64,000 nucleotides of DNA. Origin: Promerops cafer (taxonomy: Eukaryota; Chordata; Aves; Passeriformes; Nectariniidae). The stretch covers positions 147,082 to 211,081 of the forward strand of contig VZSE01014957.1 in the NCBI GenBank assembly GCA_013398275.1. Reading direction: 5' to 3'. The notes under the pieces are model-generated. The model did not search any database, was not told the origin of the DNA, and saw only the letters and a program-made list of their open reading frames with translations. Below, piece after piece: positions 14,600-26,605 of the stretch. Every line of letters begins with the position of its first letter. Position 1 is the first letter of the stretch. The position numbers were made by a program, and so were the translations under genes.

Positions 14600-14975
14600 C
14601 CCAGCAGGGCCTACATCCAAAATGGATGATGGGTCACGGGTCTGCACACTTTGAGCTGGAAAGGGGCTCAGCCTGGAGAAAAGGGGGATCAGGGGGGCCC
14701 TTGTGGCCCTGCCAGGAGGGGACAGCCGGGGGGGTCGGGCTGTGCTCCAGGGAACAGGGACAGGAGCAGAGGGAACGGCCTCAGGCTGGGCCAGGGCAGG
14801 CTCAGGGGGGACAGCAGCAGGAATTTCCCCATGGAAAGGGGGCTCAGGGAGCTGCCCAGGGGGGTTTGGAGTGCCCATCCTGGAGCTGTCCCAGGAGTTC
14901 CTGGAGGTGGCACCCAGAGCTCTGGGCTGGGGACAAGGTGGGGACTGGGCCTCGCTGGCCTTGGAGCTCTTTCCC
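14600..14975 (+). mobile_element. CR1 LINE fragment, sense on +
   Basis: GC-rich block with internal CR1 landmarks in order: ggctcagcctggagaaaagg, a cagggaacagggacaggagc segment, aacggcctcaggctgggcc, cagcaggaatttccccatgg, then a gctgcccaggggggtttgg segment. It lacks a recognisable terminal repeat and has diverged from the copies at 2.34 and 7.05 kb, which suggests another CR1 subfamily. Long frames in this block come from base composition, not a gene. Confidence 0.8.
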
Positions 14976-17110
14976 AATTTTTATGATTTGATGTGGAGAA
15001 AAGTAGCTTTGGGGACGTATCATCCTTCATTACTGAGCACAGAGCAGTGGAATATAAATTTCCAATGTCACCACAGCCACCGCAGCCCTCGGCTCACCTG
15101 GGACAGCACAGAGTCCATATTGAGAGGCTTTGTTTGTGCAGAAACAAAAATGCCCTCAGCTTCCCTCTTGTACAGGGCTGCTAACTTTATATTAGCCCTT
15201 CAATTCAAACAGCCCTGTGCAACACAAAATATTTCCACTAAACTGCAGGCAGCAAACAGTGGGATCAGGCTTCACACGGAGGCAGAAGAGCTGAGGAATA
15301 TCAGATTTTGCTCCCCATACCCCGTGGTGTATATTAAATGTAATAATGTCCAAGTGCATACCTGTGAGCAGTGGGCAAATAGTTTATTTAGTAGCTTTTT
15401 CCCCCCTGGGATCATTTTCTACTTTGTTTCAGTTTACTGAATAATAAGCTTGTTTCTAGGCCAAGCTTAGGTTTAAGTTAATTTGTTGCACTTCAGAGCA
15501 CTCTGTTTTCAAAATGCTTTCAAAAATTCTGCTAAACTTTGCCTCAAAACAAATTTCTGTGAGGACAATAACATTAATGTTAGTTGTATGAACAGAGAAA
15601 TAACAAAATAACTTCAGGTAAATACACAGACCGGGGCAAAGGAAGGGGAGGAAAGGAATTTTGAGTTCCAGCAATCCTTTTCTGAGCTCAGCTCAAGCTG
15701 CTCTAAAAAACTTTTCACCTTGAACTTCCCTTCCAGTTCCACCCCAGAGCTGCAAGAATAAGTGCACAGATGAGACCAACTTTTTTTTTTTTTAAGCAAA
15801 ATAATAAACAGTAAATGCTGTAGAAGGTGAAAACAAATTGATAAAGTGTCTGAAAAGGCACTTAATCTTCCTCTGAAAGCCCTTCTGTCTCCCTGAATCC
15901 ATCTTGCAATTATTAAGGACTCATAAATATTTAATTTTTTTCACTTTTTGTCACTCATAAATATTTAATTTTTTACATAGCTTTTATCCCCAGGGCAACA
16001 TGGTTTTTAAGTAGACTTTTAAATCCAGGGCAGGGCAATGAATTCCACAAACACCACACCTTGTGCACAAAAGAGCAGCAAAACACTGCAACAGTTTCTG
16101 GTGCTATTTTTTTACATTTTTCAAGAGTGTAAGGCATTTCTCAGTGTGCCTTTTTTTCCCCTCACAAGTACATTCCTAGATGTTTACCACAAAATCTCCT
16201 GGGTGGCCTGATTGCTCTTCCTCATAGCACAGAAAAAGAAAATCACTCTGATTCAGGAGGAGAACAATTCCCAGATAAGGTCAAGACATATGGATGCTAC
16301 CTTATATTATCCTATATTCTTATATTATCCTGAACTTAATTTATGTATTTTACTGGAAAGAGCTCTGAATCACCTAGAAAAGTGAATCTATGTGGCTGCA
16401 GCACAAGGATCTGTGAAAAAATTTCCATTTTCTACATTTTCTACATTTCTCCATTTCAAGAACTTTGTAAGAATGAGCAAGGATGTTAAATGAAACCTGT
16501 CACCAGATTTTTGGTGTCATCTTCGGTCAAATTCACCACAACTGAGCTCAGATCATTTGGATATGAACCACTTGGAAATATTTCAGCATTTATCACCTTT
16601 CAGCCCTGAAAAGCTTATGGGGAGCAGCCACGAGGAGAATTTCATTGATGGGAAGAGACTATTCCCAAAGACATCACTTGTGAAAGGAATATGCAAAATG
16701 CTGCCAAAACCAAGCCTTGAAGTGACTCAGATTCCTTCTAAGAGCTGCAAAAACAAAGAGGTCAACAATCTCTCCCTCCAAAAGTTCCAAAATAACCTTA
16801 ATCCTGAGAGCAGCTGAAACTCACACTGTCCTTTGAAGTTTAATTCTGTTGGAAAGGGATTTGGGAATTTTTTTCAGCTTTGCCTTCAGTATTCCTGAAT
16901 ACATTTTCTGTAAAGGATATGCACGCTGAAAATAAAGGTATTTGCCAACTCCATGTCCTCCAAAGTGCTGATGGAGTTGATGCCAACCTGCACTGAGGTT
17001 CTCGAGATGCTTTTTGTGCCATCACCATCCCCAAGAAGTGTTAATGAAACATTTCAAACACCTTGGTTCATTTTCCTCTCCCCTTAAAGCATTTGTAAGA
17101 CACAAATGTG
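14976..17110. other. Intergenic DNA, no gene recognised
   Basis: AT-rich. A short direct duplication (ctcataaatatttaatttttt) occurs at about 15,931 and 15,955. A plus-strand open frame at 16,557-16,817 (86 codons) has no recognisable domain and is not called. Confidence 0.5.
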
Positions 17111-17113
17111 TGA

Positions 17114-17230
17114 TCAGAGAATCATTTAGGTTGGGGAAGACCTCTAAGAGCATCAATCACACCCAGAAGTGCCAAGGCCACCACTAAATCATGTCCCTGA
17201 GTGCCACTTGCAGCTGCCTTTTAAATGGCA
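17114..17230 (-). mobile_element. CR1 LINE 3' fragment, minus strand
   Basis: The plus strand reads agaatcatttaggttgggg, then gacctctaagagcatc, then ccaccactaaatcatgtccc and cctttttaaat-like sequence near the end. This is the reverse complement of the last roughly 110 bp of CR1. It is a short, degenerate copy. Confidence 0.85.
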
Positions 17231-18249
17231 CAAACACATTTATTCCTCTGTTACAAACAGCCTAATGGAAAAGTAAAATATAAATATTTTGTTCTGGCTG
17301 CCAGGTTTCCTCCTGTTGCTTCTTCAGAGCCATGTAATAATTAGGGGGAAAAAAGAGTTTTCAAGGGGGGAAATAATCAGAGTTTAAGTGGTCCAAGGTT
17401 TAGACCCTGCACTTGTGAAACTACAGAGATCTGGCATAAGCCAGAGTGGTTCCTTTTAACCAATCCTGTTGCAGCTACAGCACCTTTCCCCACAAGTGAT
17501 CATAGTCAGAGGTTGTATAAAACAGTTTTTCCTCATAAAAGTTGTTGGCTTGGTTAGGAAGGCATCTTGGCTTTAACCTTAATTCTTAGTGTGGACAGAT
17601 TTCACTTTCTCACTCAAAATATCTGGAAGTTTTTGGAATCAAATCCAGTATAAGAGAAAATTAAAAGTTGTTTTGGTAAGTTCAGTTAAATTTGAGTACT
17701 TTTGCACATCTTAGCTTGAATCAAGTCAAATTTTACAAATAGTAAAATACCCATCAATTTGCAAACAAATCCAATATTTTCTGTGTTACAAGGATCTCCT
17801 GCTCTTTCCTCTGTCAGATATGAGAATTGGAAGCACATAGAATCATTTATTAGAAAGGCAGCCTGATTTTAGCTGATCACATCTTAAAGACTTGGTTTAT
17901 GGTAAATAAATACCTAATGAGGAAAAAAAAAATCCCAGCACTAAGAACCTGTCACAACAACACTCATCCACCGAGCAAAGAAAACTGCCCTCAGACTCAC
18001 AATAATATTTTTAAAATAATATTCTCTCAGCTTTTCAAATCAATTACAACCAGCTAAGGTTACAATTCTTGTGAGGCAATTTCAGTACATTTCCTACTTT
18101 GAAATTGATTCACCTCTCAGACAACAAATGCAGATGTGGATAGCAATTAGTGACTTTGGAGGTAATTAAGATACCTGATATGTGCCACATTCCCACAGCA
18201 GTTTCTTTCTGCAACATCTGCTAACTTGAGAGAAAACGTGTTTTGCAAG

Positions 18250-18745
18250 ATACTGACTGGTTTGGGTAGGAAGGGACCTTAAACCTCATCTCATTCCACC
18301 CCTGCCACAGCAGGGACACCTCCCACTGTCCCAGGCTGCTCCAGCCCCAGTGTCCAGCCTGGCCTTGGGCACTGCCAGGGATCCAGGGGCAGCCCCAGCT
18401 GTGCCAGGGCCTGCCCACCCTCCCAGGGAACAATTCCTGCCCAAAATCCCATCTAAACCTACTCCCTGCCAGTCTGAAGCCATTCCCCCTTCTCCTGTCC
18501 CTTGTAACTCATCTCTCTCCACCTTTCCTGCAGCTCCTTCAGGCCCTGCAAGGCCACCCTGAGGTCACCCCAAAGCTTCTCCTGTGCAGGTGAACAATCC
18601 CAGCTCTGCCAGCCTTTCCTCCCAGCAGAGCTGCTCCATCCTCTGATCCCCCTGGAGCCTCCTCTGGTGCCTCCAGCAGCTCCAGGTCCCCCCTGTGCTG
18701 GCCCAGGGCAGCTCTGCAGGTGGGGTCTCAGCTGAGCAGAGTAAG
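18250..18745 (-). mobile_element. CR1 LINE fragment, minus strand
   Basis: About 495 bp are the inverted counterpart of the copy at 7.05 kb. From the CR1 3' end inward: tttgggtaggaagggacctt, cccctgccacagcagggaca, ccagcctggccttgggcac, a ccagggaacaattcctg block, then further 5' material including cctgcagctccttcaggcc and tgctccatcctctgatcccc. It is the longest recognisable CR1 copy in the window. No intact reading frame for the element remains. Confidence 0.9.
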
Positions 18746-21700
18746 GGGGTGTTGTACAGGTTGCTACAGGGTTCAGAGGAGTAAAAAGCACACAAAAATT
18801 ACCCAGTGTCACAGGAGGGGAAAAAAATTAATAATATCAAATCCAGACAAGAAATAGAGGATAGTTACAGGCAGGTGGGATGCAAATAATCCAGCTGGCA
18901 CGTGTGCAGCTATAAAGGACATCCTGGCTTTTGCTAAAGTGGGAGGAAATTATTGGCCAGGACTTAAATTTTCACAGCTTCTCTCTGAGATGTGAACCAG
19001 ACAAGGTTGTACCTATTGCCTGCAATAGGCATGGCATTCTGGCTCATCAGGCATTCACTTCTGATTTCATGAGCCACAAACAGCCAGTCTGGAATGCAGC
19101 TCCAATGTCCCCCACAAAGCATCCTGTGGCTTAAGGAGTAGCCAAGGAAAGTGGTTCAGTGAAAAGGAAGCTCAGGAGTGTTCTGATCCCCACAGCTGTG
19201 CCAGGATCAGCCCCCCAGCATCGACACAGCACCAGATTGTTCCTAAAACCACCACAGAAGTGAGAGCCAGCTCACACCTCTGCAAAAGCAACGTGAAACC
19301 CACTCTGCATTGCCACAGGTTTTATATTTTCATGTGGAAATGGGGCAGAAGGGAAAATGCAATTAGGAGTCATAACCAAGTGTGTGAAAAATGAGTGGGA
19401 GAAGTCGGTATGGGCAAATTATTAAATATTATATATATTACCTATCATCACTTACTTGCAATCATAAATTCATACATGTAAAATTTGCTTCTTATCCTAT
19501 GTGCTGAGCTTAGGAAGAAACTTAAATATGAAAAACAGGATGCCCTGAGGGAAAAAATAATGGGAGAATGACTACATTTATTTATGTAATGGGAATAAAA
19601 CCATGCACATAGCCTTCTGACATACATAAAGCCACACAAAGTAATAGACACACAGTTCCACACTAAATAAAACATTTATAAATATACCCATTCACTGGGA
19701 ATGATGGATATAGCCAATGGAAACTACACATTTCCACTTCCCAGGGTGTTTCTCAGCATCACCAAAATGAGCATCACTAATTATTTTCCATCAGAGACCA
19801 GAAGAACTCCTCACTGCCATCAGCAGAACTTCTCCAGGTGCTGAGAGAAGAAACTGTGAGCACAGCTCAGGAGCTGCCTGCTGAGAATCACCTTAATTAA
19901 GGGAAAAAACTCTGAACTCTTCCCTACACTGCTCCTCCTCTAAGGAAATCTTTCTGTGACCACTGCAGGCTCAAAGGACAGTGGCTCCTCAACACTGATT
20001 TTTTTTTTTTTTTTCCCCTTGCTGTACTGAGCTCCAGAATTCCCTGAAGCTGAACTCGGGATTTGTGTGGAATATTGCACAGGAAATGCAATCAGCCACT
20101 GTTCCTTCCTACTGAAAGCATCTCAGAGGAGTCTGAAACACACCACAAATCCGTGAGCTCTCCTGTCAGCTCCGTGTCATGATTAATTCTGAATATATCA
20201 TCCAGAAGTAATTTGTATGTTTATATATATCTAACATATATTGTCCACATACACACACACACATCCAGGATATGTTGGACTTCCTGAGGCAAGGACTATC
20301 CTGAGGCAACTTCCAGGATGAAAAGTTTTTCAAAAACTTCTTAATGAAGAAAAGCAGGGAGGGGGAAGAAGCAACTTTTCATCCTGAAAAACTCAAAGGG
20401 ATTTGTGAAAACAACTCAGTTTCTCTTTGCTGAATTCTGTCAAGGCCAAATTCAAGTTTCAGCTCCTCCAAGTCTCTTCAGGATCTAAAATAATTTCCTT
20501 TCCTCTTACCCCTGGCCCCCTGCCAATGAAAACCAATTGAATGTTCTCATTTCCACCACCTTCCTTCAATACAGAGGGACAGAAGATAATTTTGTTTTCA
20601 TTATCTTGAACATGAAAATCTTTCTTCTTCCTTCACAAAACACAGTTACCCAACATTAATAACTTCCCTAAGTATCTAAAACTTAGGACTTTTGACCAGG
20701 AAAAGTGAAGTTTCTCAAGATTACACATTCCCCTGGATTCAGGACACGAAACACCTCGTGTTTTCTAGTATCAATAAGACACAGATTTAAATTAATATTT
20801 TAAAAGTGTAAGCACCAGACAGTGGCCTATGAGCACTTTCATGTGGTTTATGGTGGCTTAATGGCTAAAAAGAGCTCTGTGGTTCACTAAAGAAGCACTT
20901 GTGTATTTTTAAAAAGCACTAATGTGTCAGTGCCTGGTGTGGAACCAGCCTCACCTTTGAGCTCCAGCTAAAACCAGATCCATCTCCTGCAGACAGATGG
21001 AATTAGAAAAGAACAGAATCCTCTTCCTGGCCAGTTTCTGTTCATCCACAGACACAATCAGCCAGTATTGTTTAAAAGTCACGGGCAATTACCCACCTTA
21101 ACAGCTCCAGTGTGGAGGCAAGAATATAAATAACATTTATGTTGGAAAGTACATCAATGTAAAGCAAACATTCGCTCGACAGCATCAGAAGTAAAGAAAG
21201 ACAGTGGAAAACAGCAACCAAAGTGCAGGATTTCTGGAAATCTCCAGCAGAGCCAACTCTTAGGAGCTCAAAAGCAGTGATACTGGAACAGTCCTTAGCA
21301 GAAGCATTAATAAGAATAAGCTATTTATGAGGTGGTTGAACACTAGAAAGCACAAACCAACCAAAGAAATTCCAAAAAAATTCCCCCCACGAGGTGTTTC
21401 CATTCTTTACAAAAACTATCAAAAGAAAAGAATTGCATAGTCACAGATCTGAAATAAATCAAGGTTATTTTAGTTCTTACTTTCAGGAGCTTCCACAATG
21501 CTTCCATGTTTTGGAAAGTGACTTTTCTTGTCTCTTGTCACAGTCTGAAAAAAAATTAAACTCATCTGGAGAAAACTCTGCATATCAACATCCATGCATG
21601 CAGAAATGGAAGTATTTTCACTAGGAAATATTGACTTTGATTGCATTAGAAAATTGAATCTGATTTCTTTATTTATCATTAATCACCTTTTGGGTTTTGG

Positions 21701-23990
21701 ATTGTGTTCTGTTCACAACAGAAGAGTTGGAGGGTCTGGAAGGAGGATTATTTGTTTTCACCAGAGATTCTGCCCTTTGTATCCCTATGTGGAAAAGCTC
21801 AGGCTGAATTGAAAGACATGAATGAATGATAAAAAATGAATGACAATGAAATTTTGTCCAGCCTTCCCAAACTGGCTTGTTCTGTGACTCAATCCCATAG
21901 CCATGACCACCAAAATTTGTAGGCTGACAGGGTTCCCTGGCTCGCAGCTACCCCCAAACCATGCAAGAGATTTAAACCACAGATGGAAACAGTGAGTTCA
22001 GGATGAAAGTATGATTTCCCACAGCACAAATTCTTCTTTTCATATTTAAACTGGATAACTAAAATAGCATTTTTAAAAGGCATTTTTAATGGCACTTTCT
22101 TAGCCTTATTCCCTTGGTTAAAATGTGAGAGGTTTATTAAATATATACACTGCCATAATATATTCATTTTATGGTGTTAAAAAATGTTCAAACTACTTCC
22201 AGGCTGCCCACTTCATTCCTTTCTCCACTTCCATTCCCAATGAATTCCCTGGAATGAATTCCCATCCTAAAGGATGACCACAAGCCTTTTTAGTGTTTTA
22301 TCCCATAATCTCATTTATTCAGTGCCTGAACTTCACGTTAGGGGAGCAGTGCAATACCAGAGTGACCTTCACAGAGAGGAGGTGGAATTCCCATCTCTGG
22401 AAGCTTCCTAAAATTCAGCAAAGCCCGGGCTGGCCAGCTCCAGGAGGGGCACAAATCCCTGGGACAGAGTCTGGATGAGGTGACCTCTCCACGAGTTTCC
22501 CTTCGCACTGTGCAGAGCACAGAAAGCAAAGCAAAAGCCACAGGATTTCTGCCTGAAAACACCAGAATTGGGAGATCAGGGTGTAACGTCCCAGCTCAAA
22601 CATCTACAATCCACTGGGAGGTGGGAGACAGGGAAGGAGCAGAGTTTTCTGCCTCCAGCAGGCTCTGGATGCCTGGGAATGTGCAGGTGAGTGATTACAC
22701 AAAGCCTTTGTCCCTCAGCACTCTGCCTCCTTCCCTATTCTAGAACCAAGGAGCTTTCAAACAGCAAAACTCCTTTTTTTGTTTTTTTGCCTCCCCTGCT
22801 TATGGTTAATATATATTCAGTCCTTGTGACACAATCGAGCCCTTTGAAGGGCTGGAAAGCTCTTTCTTATCTCCACTGGTTTATCTTTACTACGCAGTTT
22901 CTCTGGCAGCAGTGTTTTATCCTGTTCCAGAATAAATCTCTCACTGGAAGCACAAAGAAACACTGAGTGTATTTACAAAACAGAATAAATCTCCCCATTT
23001 ATCTGGATAAGGGCCCGTGACAATCTGCTAGACAAAAAACAGGCAATTTCAGTCCCAAAAGCCAAGCTCTCGAGTGTTATCTGAGGATGACTATTTTGAG
23101 ATTTCTGGGGAAATTGTACCACATCATAGATCTCTAAGAGTGTAATTTCTGTTCATATTCTCAGGAACTTGGAGTTAACTTTCCCATGAATGTGTTTGAT
23201 CTATGGCTGAAAAATTGACCACCCAAATGGACAGGTAGGGCATTCACCTACACTTAAACAGATTTCCCAGAGGTACCTGGCATGTTGACACTGTAATGGG
23301 AATTTTATATGTCCATCCCAGAGCTCCATTTCTTAGAACCCAGCACTGTCCAAGCAAAACACCCACCAGACTGTCCAAAAAAAAACAAAACCAAACAAAA
23401 AAAAAATCATTGGAGACTGATTAGCAAAGATACCTTAATATCCATTACACCTCTATTCATTGACTTATATTAAAGGCAGCACCAGAAAAATTGCCTGTAT
23501 TAAATACTTCATGTTTATATGGCAATGCCACGGATCCATGGATAACAAAGCAACCCCCTAAGGACAAAAATAACACCCAATGGATGAAGAACCAGCACAG
23601 AGGTTGTCCAAAGTCAAAACCAAATGTGGAGGCAGAGTTCAAACATCAAACCAGAGTTCCTGGTCAGGGAGTACCAAACTCAACCTGCCTGAGTCATCCT
23701 CCTGCAGCCCTGACCTGAGGGAAAGGGGATATGGGTGAGCCCATTAGAAATTCACTCATAAATTCATTTATAAATTCATTTATAAAAGCATCTGTAAATG
23801 CACAAATGTGGCTGGGACCCACCTGCCTCCTTCTTCAGCTCCATGAATGCTTAGGATGTTCTCAAGATGACATTTTTCACCCCAGCTGTTGCTTTGCAGA
23901 TGTTTCATTTGAGACTAAGAAACATGGGCTTCATTTTCCAGTCCCAGAATCTACAGGTGCACAGCTTCACATTTATCGTGCTCCGTCAGG
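18746..23990. other. Intergenic DNA, no gene recognised
   Basis: AT-rich sequence with a T-run near 20,000-20,014, a short CA tract near 20,252-20,264 and the inverted repeat listed at 20,314-20,386. Open frames are short and unrecognised. Confidence 0.5.
20314..20386. repeat. Inverted repeat, potential hairpin
   Basis: A perfect 14-bp arm caggatgaaaagtt (20,314-20,327) is repeated in inverse as aacttttcatcctg (20,373-20,386), with a 45-bp spacer. Just upstream, cctgaggcaa occurs twice. No known element was recognised. Confidence 0.6.
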
Positions 23991-24000
23991 AAGAGCCACA

Positions 24001-24327
24001 AAATATAAATATAAATATAAATATAAATATAAATATAANNNNNNNNNNNNNNNNNNNNNNNNNNNNNNNNNNNNNNNNNNNNNNNNNNNNNNNNNNNNNN
24101 NNNNNNNNNNNNNNNNNNNNNNNNNNNNNNNNNNNNNNNNNNNNNNNNNNNNNNNNNNNNNNNNNNNNNNNNNNNNNNNNNNNNNNNNNNNNNNNNNNNN
24201 NNNNNNNNNNNNNNNNNNNNNNNNNNNNNNNNNNNNNNNNNNNNNNNNNNNNNNNNNNNNNNNNNNNNNNNNNNNNNNNNNNNATTTATTATTTATTATT
24301 TATTATTTATTATTTATTATTTATTAT
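24001..24327. repeat. AT-rich microsatellites flanking an assembly gap
   Basis: Bases 24,001-24,038 are a hexamer repeat (ATAAAT), 24,039-24,283 are 245 undetermined bases, and 24,284-24,327 are a heptamer repeat (ATTTATT). The two flanks differ in period, so the hidden sequence must contain the change of repeat unit. The true gap length is unknown. Open frames drawn across it are artefacts. Confidence 0.95.
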
Positions 24328-24960
24328 TAAGACAAATATGCAAATTAAATCAAAAATCGACTTTAATAATTGCTTGCAGTACTCTGAAGTTTAATATGCA
24401 GAATTAAAAACAAGAATAGTGAGCATGCAGACATTAATGAACATTTAAACAAAGTTAAAAAAACCCTGACAAACACTCCAACACTTGTACTATTATTAGC
24501 CTGTTGCTCAGTTTTCCCAAATAAAAAGTAATGTCTCAAAATAAAAAGCATGTCTCAAACCATAATCAATTTGCTTTGTTTGAAATTCCATCAGAGCTTG
24601 TTTGAAACAAGGATTTCTTCAGAATCCTCCAGCAGAAGTGTCTGCGTTGGAAGTTTTTTAACAGGAAGCTTGGAAAGCCTGCTAAATTTGTGTGAGTATT
24701 TTGTGAAATTCTCATTTATAAGCCTCTGTGAGCTCCTTCACATGTTATGACAACTTTTGTAACTTTGCCTGGCAATATAAATGACAATTTCAAAATAAAT
24801 ACAGAGCTCTGGACGTGAGGCAATAGAGGCACATCCCCCAAGCTCCTTCCTGTGACAATTGGAGCTCCTTCAGGTGTGGTGACCAGCAGGGTGTCCTGGG
24901 GACAAGGAGGCCCCTGGCATCCTGGGGACATCAGGAGGAGCATTCCCAGCAGGTCAGGGA
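24328..24960. other. Intergenic DNA, no gene recognised
   Basis: AT-rich up to about 24,830, then moderately GC-rich (about 24,855-24,960) leading into the minisatellite. The GC-rich part may be diverged CR1 sequence, but I could not match it firmly. Confidence 0.4.
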
Positions 24961-25680
24961 GCGACCCTGCCCCTCTGCCCAGCCCCGGGGCACATCTGGA
25001 GTGACCCTGCCCCTCTGCCCAGCCCTGGGGGCACATCTGGAGCAACCCTGCCCCTCTGCCCAGCCCCAGGGCACATCTGGAGCGACCCTGCCCCTCTGCC
25101 CAGCCCCGGGGCACATCTGGAGTGACCCTGCCCCTCTGCCCAGCCCTGGGGGCACATCTGGAGCAACCCTGCCCCTCTGCCCAGCCCCAGGGCACATCTG
25201 GAGCGACCCTGCCCCTCTGCCCAGCCCCGGGGCACATCTGGAGTGACCCTGCCCCTCTGCCCAGCCCTGGGGGCACATCTGGAGCAACCCTGCCCCTCTG
25301 CCCAGCCCCAGGGCACATCTGGAGCGACCCTGCCCCTCTGCCCAGCCCCGGGGCACATCTGGAGTGACCCTGCCCCTCTGCCCAGCCCTGGGGGCACATC
25401 TGGAGCAACCCTGCCCCTCTGCCCAGCCCCAGGGCACATCTGGAGCGACCCTGCCCCTCTGCCCAGCCCCGGGGCACATCTGGAGTGACCCTGCCCCTCT
25501 GCCCAGCCCTGGGGGCACATCTGGAGCAACCCTGCCCCTCTGCCCAGCCCCAGGGCACATCTGGAGCGACCCTGCCCCTCTGCCCAGCCCCGGGGCACAT
25601 CTGGAGTGACCCTGCCCCTCTGCCCAGCCCTGGGGGCACATCTGGAGCAATCCTGCCCCTCTGCCCAGCCCTGAACAGAG
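24961..25680. repeat. Minisatellite with 121-bp higher-order unit
   Basis: The array is built from 40/41/40-bp monomers sharing the core ccctgcccctctgcccagcc and ending gcacatctgga. Three monomer types alternate strictly: A starts gcgacc with ccccgggg, B starts gtgacc with ccctggggg, C starts gcaacc with ccccaggg. A+B+C makes a 121-bp unit repeated nearly six times (A monomers start at 24,961, 25,082, 25,203, 25,324, 25,445 and 25,566). The last C monomer is truncated and runs into CR1. Neighbouring units look identical, which points to recent homogenisation or assembly collapse. Long minus-strand frames through the array are not treated as genes. Confidence 0.95.
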
Positions 25681-25845
25681 ACCAGAGAGGCTGTGGGCTC
25701 CCCTCCCTGGGGATACTCCAGAGCTGTGTGGACACAACCCGGTCCATGTGCTCTGGGATGTGCTGGAGCAGGGAGGTGGCACCAGCTGAGCCCCTGTGGT
25801 CACTTCCAGCCTGACCCATCCTGGAGTTCTGTGATTTACTTTGGT
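25665..25845 (+). mobile_element. CR1 LINE fragment, sense on +
   Basis: Directly follows the minisatellite: ccctgaacagagaccagag, a gctgtgggctcccctccctg segment, ggatactccagagctgtgtg, a tgctggagcagggaggtggc segment, a cttccagcctgacccatcc segment, ending gttctgtgattt. This matches the CR1 3' region. The junction with the array falls inside CR1-like sequence. Confidence 0.8.
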
Positions 25846-26309
25846 CCTTTCTGTATAAATGCAAATTCCAGTTCTACCTTCAGCAGCACAGAGCCCCTGG
25901 CATTCTAAAGGAGGTTGAATCCAGTTTGGAGAAACTGGATGTTTGCTGGGAGACAGGAACATCTCACAGCAACACTTCAGCATGGCCTCCATCTCTGGTT
26001 GTGCCTGCAGAAAGCATTGTCTGGATGGAAGAGGTCCAAAGGAGAATAAACACTTGGAGCAGTTGCAAGTCGGTGCTACATGAAAAGTTAAAAACATCCC
26101 TGATTTACAGTGTTCTACCTAAAACCTGCCTGCACTTAGCAGAAAGGTCAAAGAGCAAAGGAGACTGAGCAGGAAGCTGCTGCAGAAGTGGAGCTAACCA
26201 TCATTGGCTGGGCAGTGGGACTGGGAGCACACAAGTTGTTCTTCAAGCCTGGTGCAACAGGCACGAGCAAGAGAAGACACTCATCTCCTGCAGAACCATT
26301 TTCCAGGGT

Positions 26310-26605
26310 AAAATATTCCAGCACAGAACCCCAGGATGGGTCAGGCTGGAACTGACCACAGCTGGTGCCACCTCCCTGCAGCAGCAGGGCCATCCCAGGG
26401 CACATGGGCGGGACTGTATCCACACAGCTCTGCAACATCCCCACGGAGGGACACTCCACACCCTCTGGACAGTCTGCTCAGTGCTTGGTCACTGCCCAGG
26501 GAAAAAGTTCTGCCCCCTGTCCAGGTGGAACTTCCTGGGCATCACTTCCTGCCTGTTGCCTCTTCAGTTTCTCAGCACCACTGAGCAGAGCCTGGTCCCT
26601 GCTCT
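26310..26605 (-). mobile_element. CR1 LINE fragment, minus strand
   Basis: The reverse complement reads aggaagttccacctggacag, a gtgaccaagcactgagcag block, tgtggagtgtccctccgtgg, ggatgttgcagagctgtgtg, and a ttccagcctgacccatcctg block. This is the same CR1 segment as 25,665-25,845 but in the opposite orientation and slightly longer on its 5' side. Confidence 0.8.

Noticed and set aside
14536..15440. Plus-strand frames of 111-245 codons near 14.5-15.4 kb
   Set aside because: They begin in a CR1 fragment and run on into unique sequence by chance; no reverse transcriptase or other motif is present.
23731..24394. Plus-strand frames running through the N block
   Set aside because: The frames exist only because undetermined bases cannot contain stops; both ends are microsatellite.
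24716..26097. Long minus-strand frames (382 and 388 codons) across the 121-bp minisatellite
   Set aside because: All three minus frames are open because the repeat contains no stop in any frame and its period is 1 mod 3. The peptide is a pure repeat, and the flanking parts are CR1.
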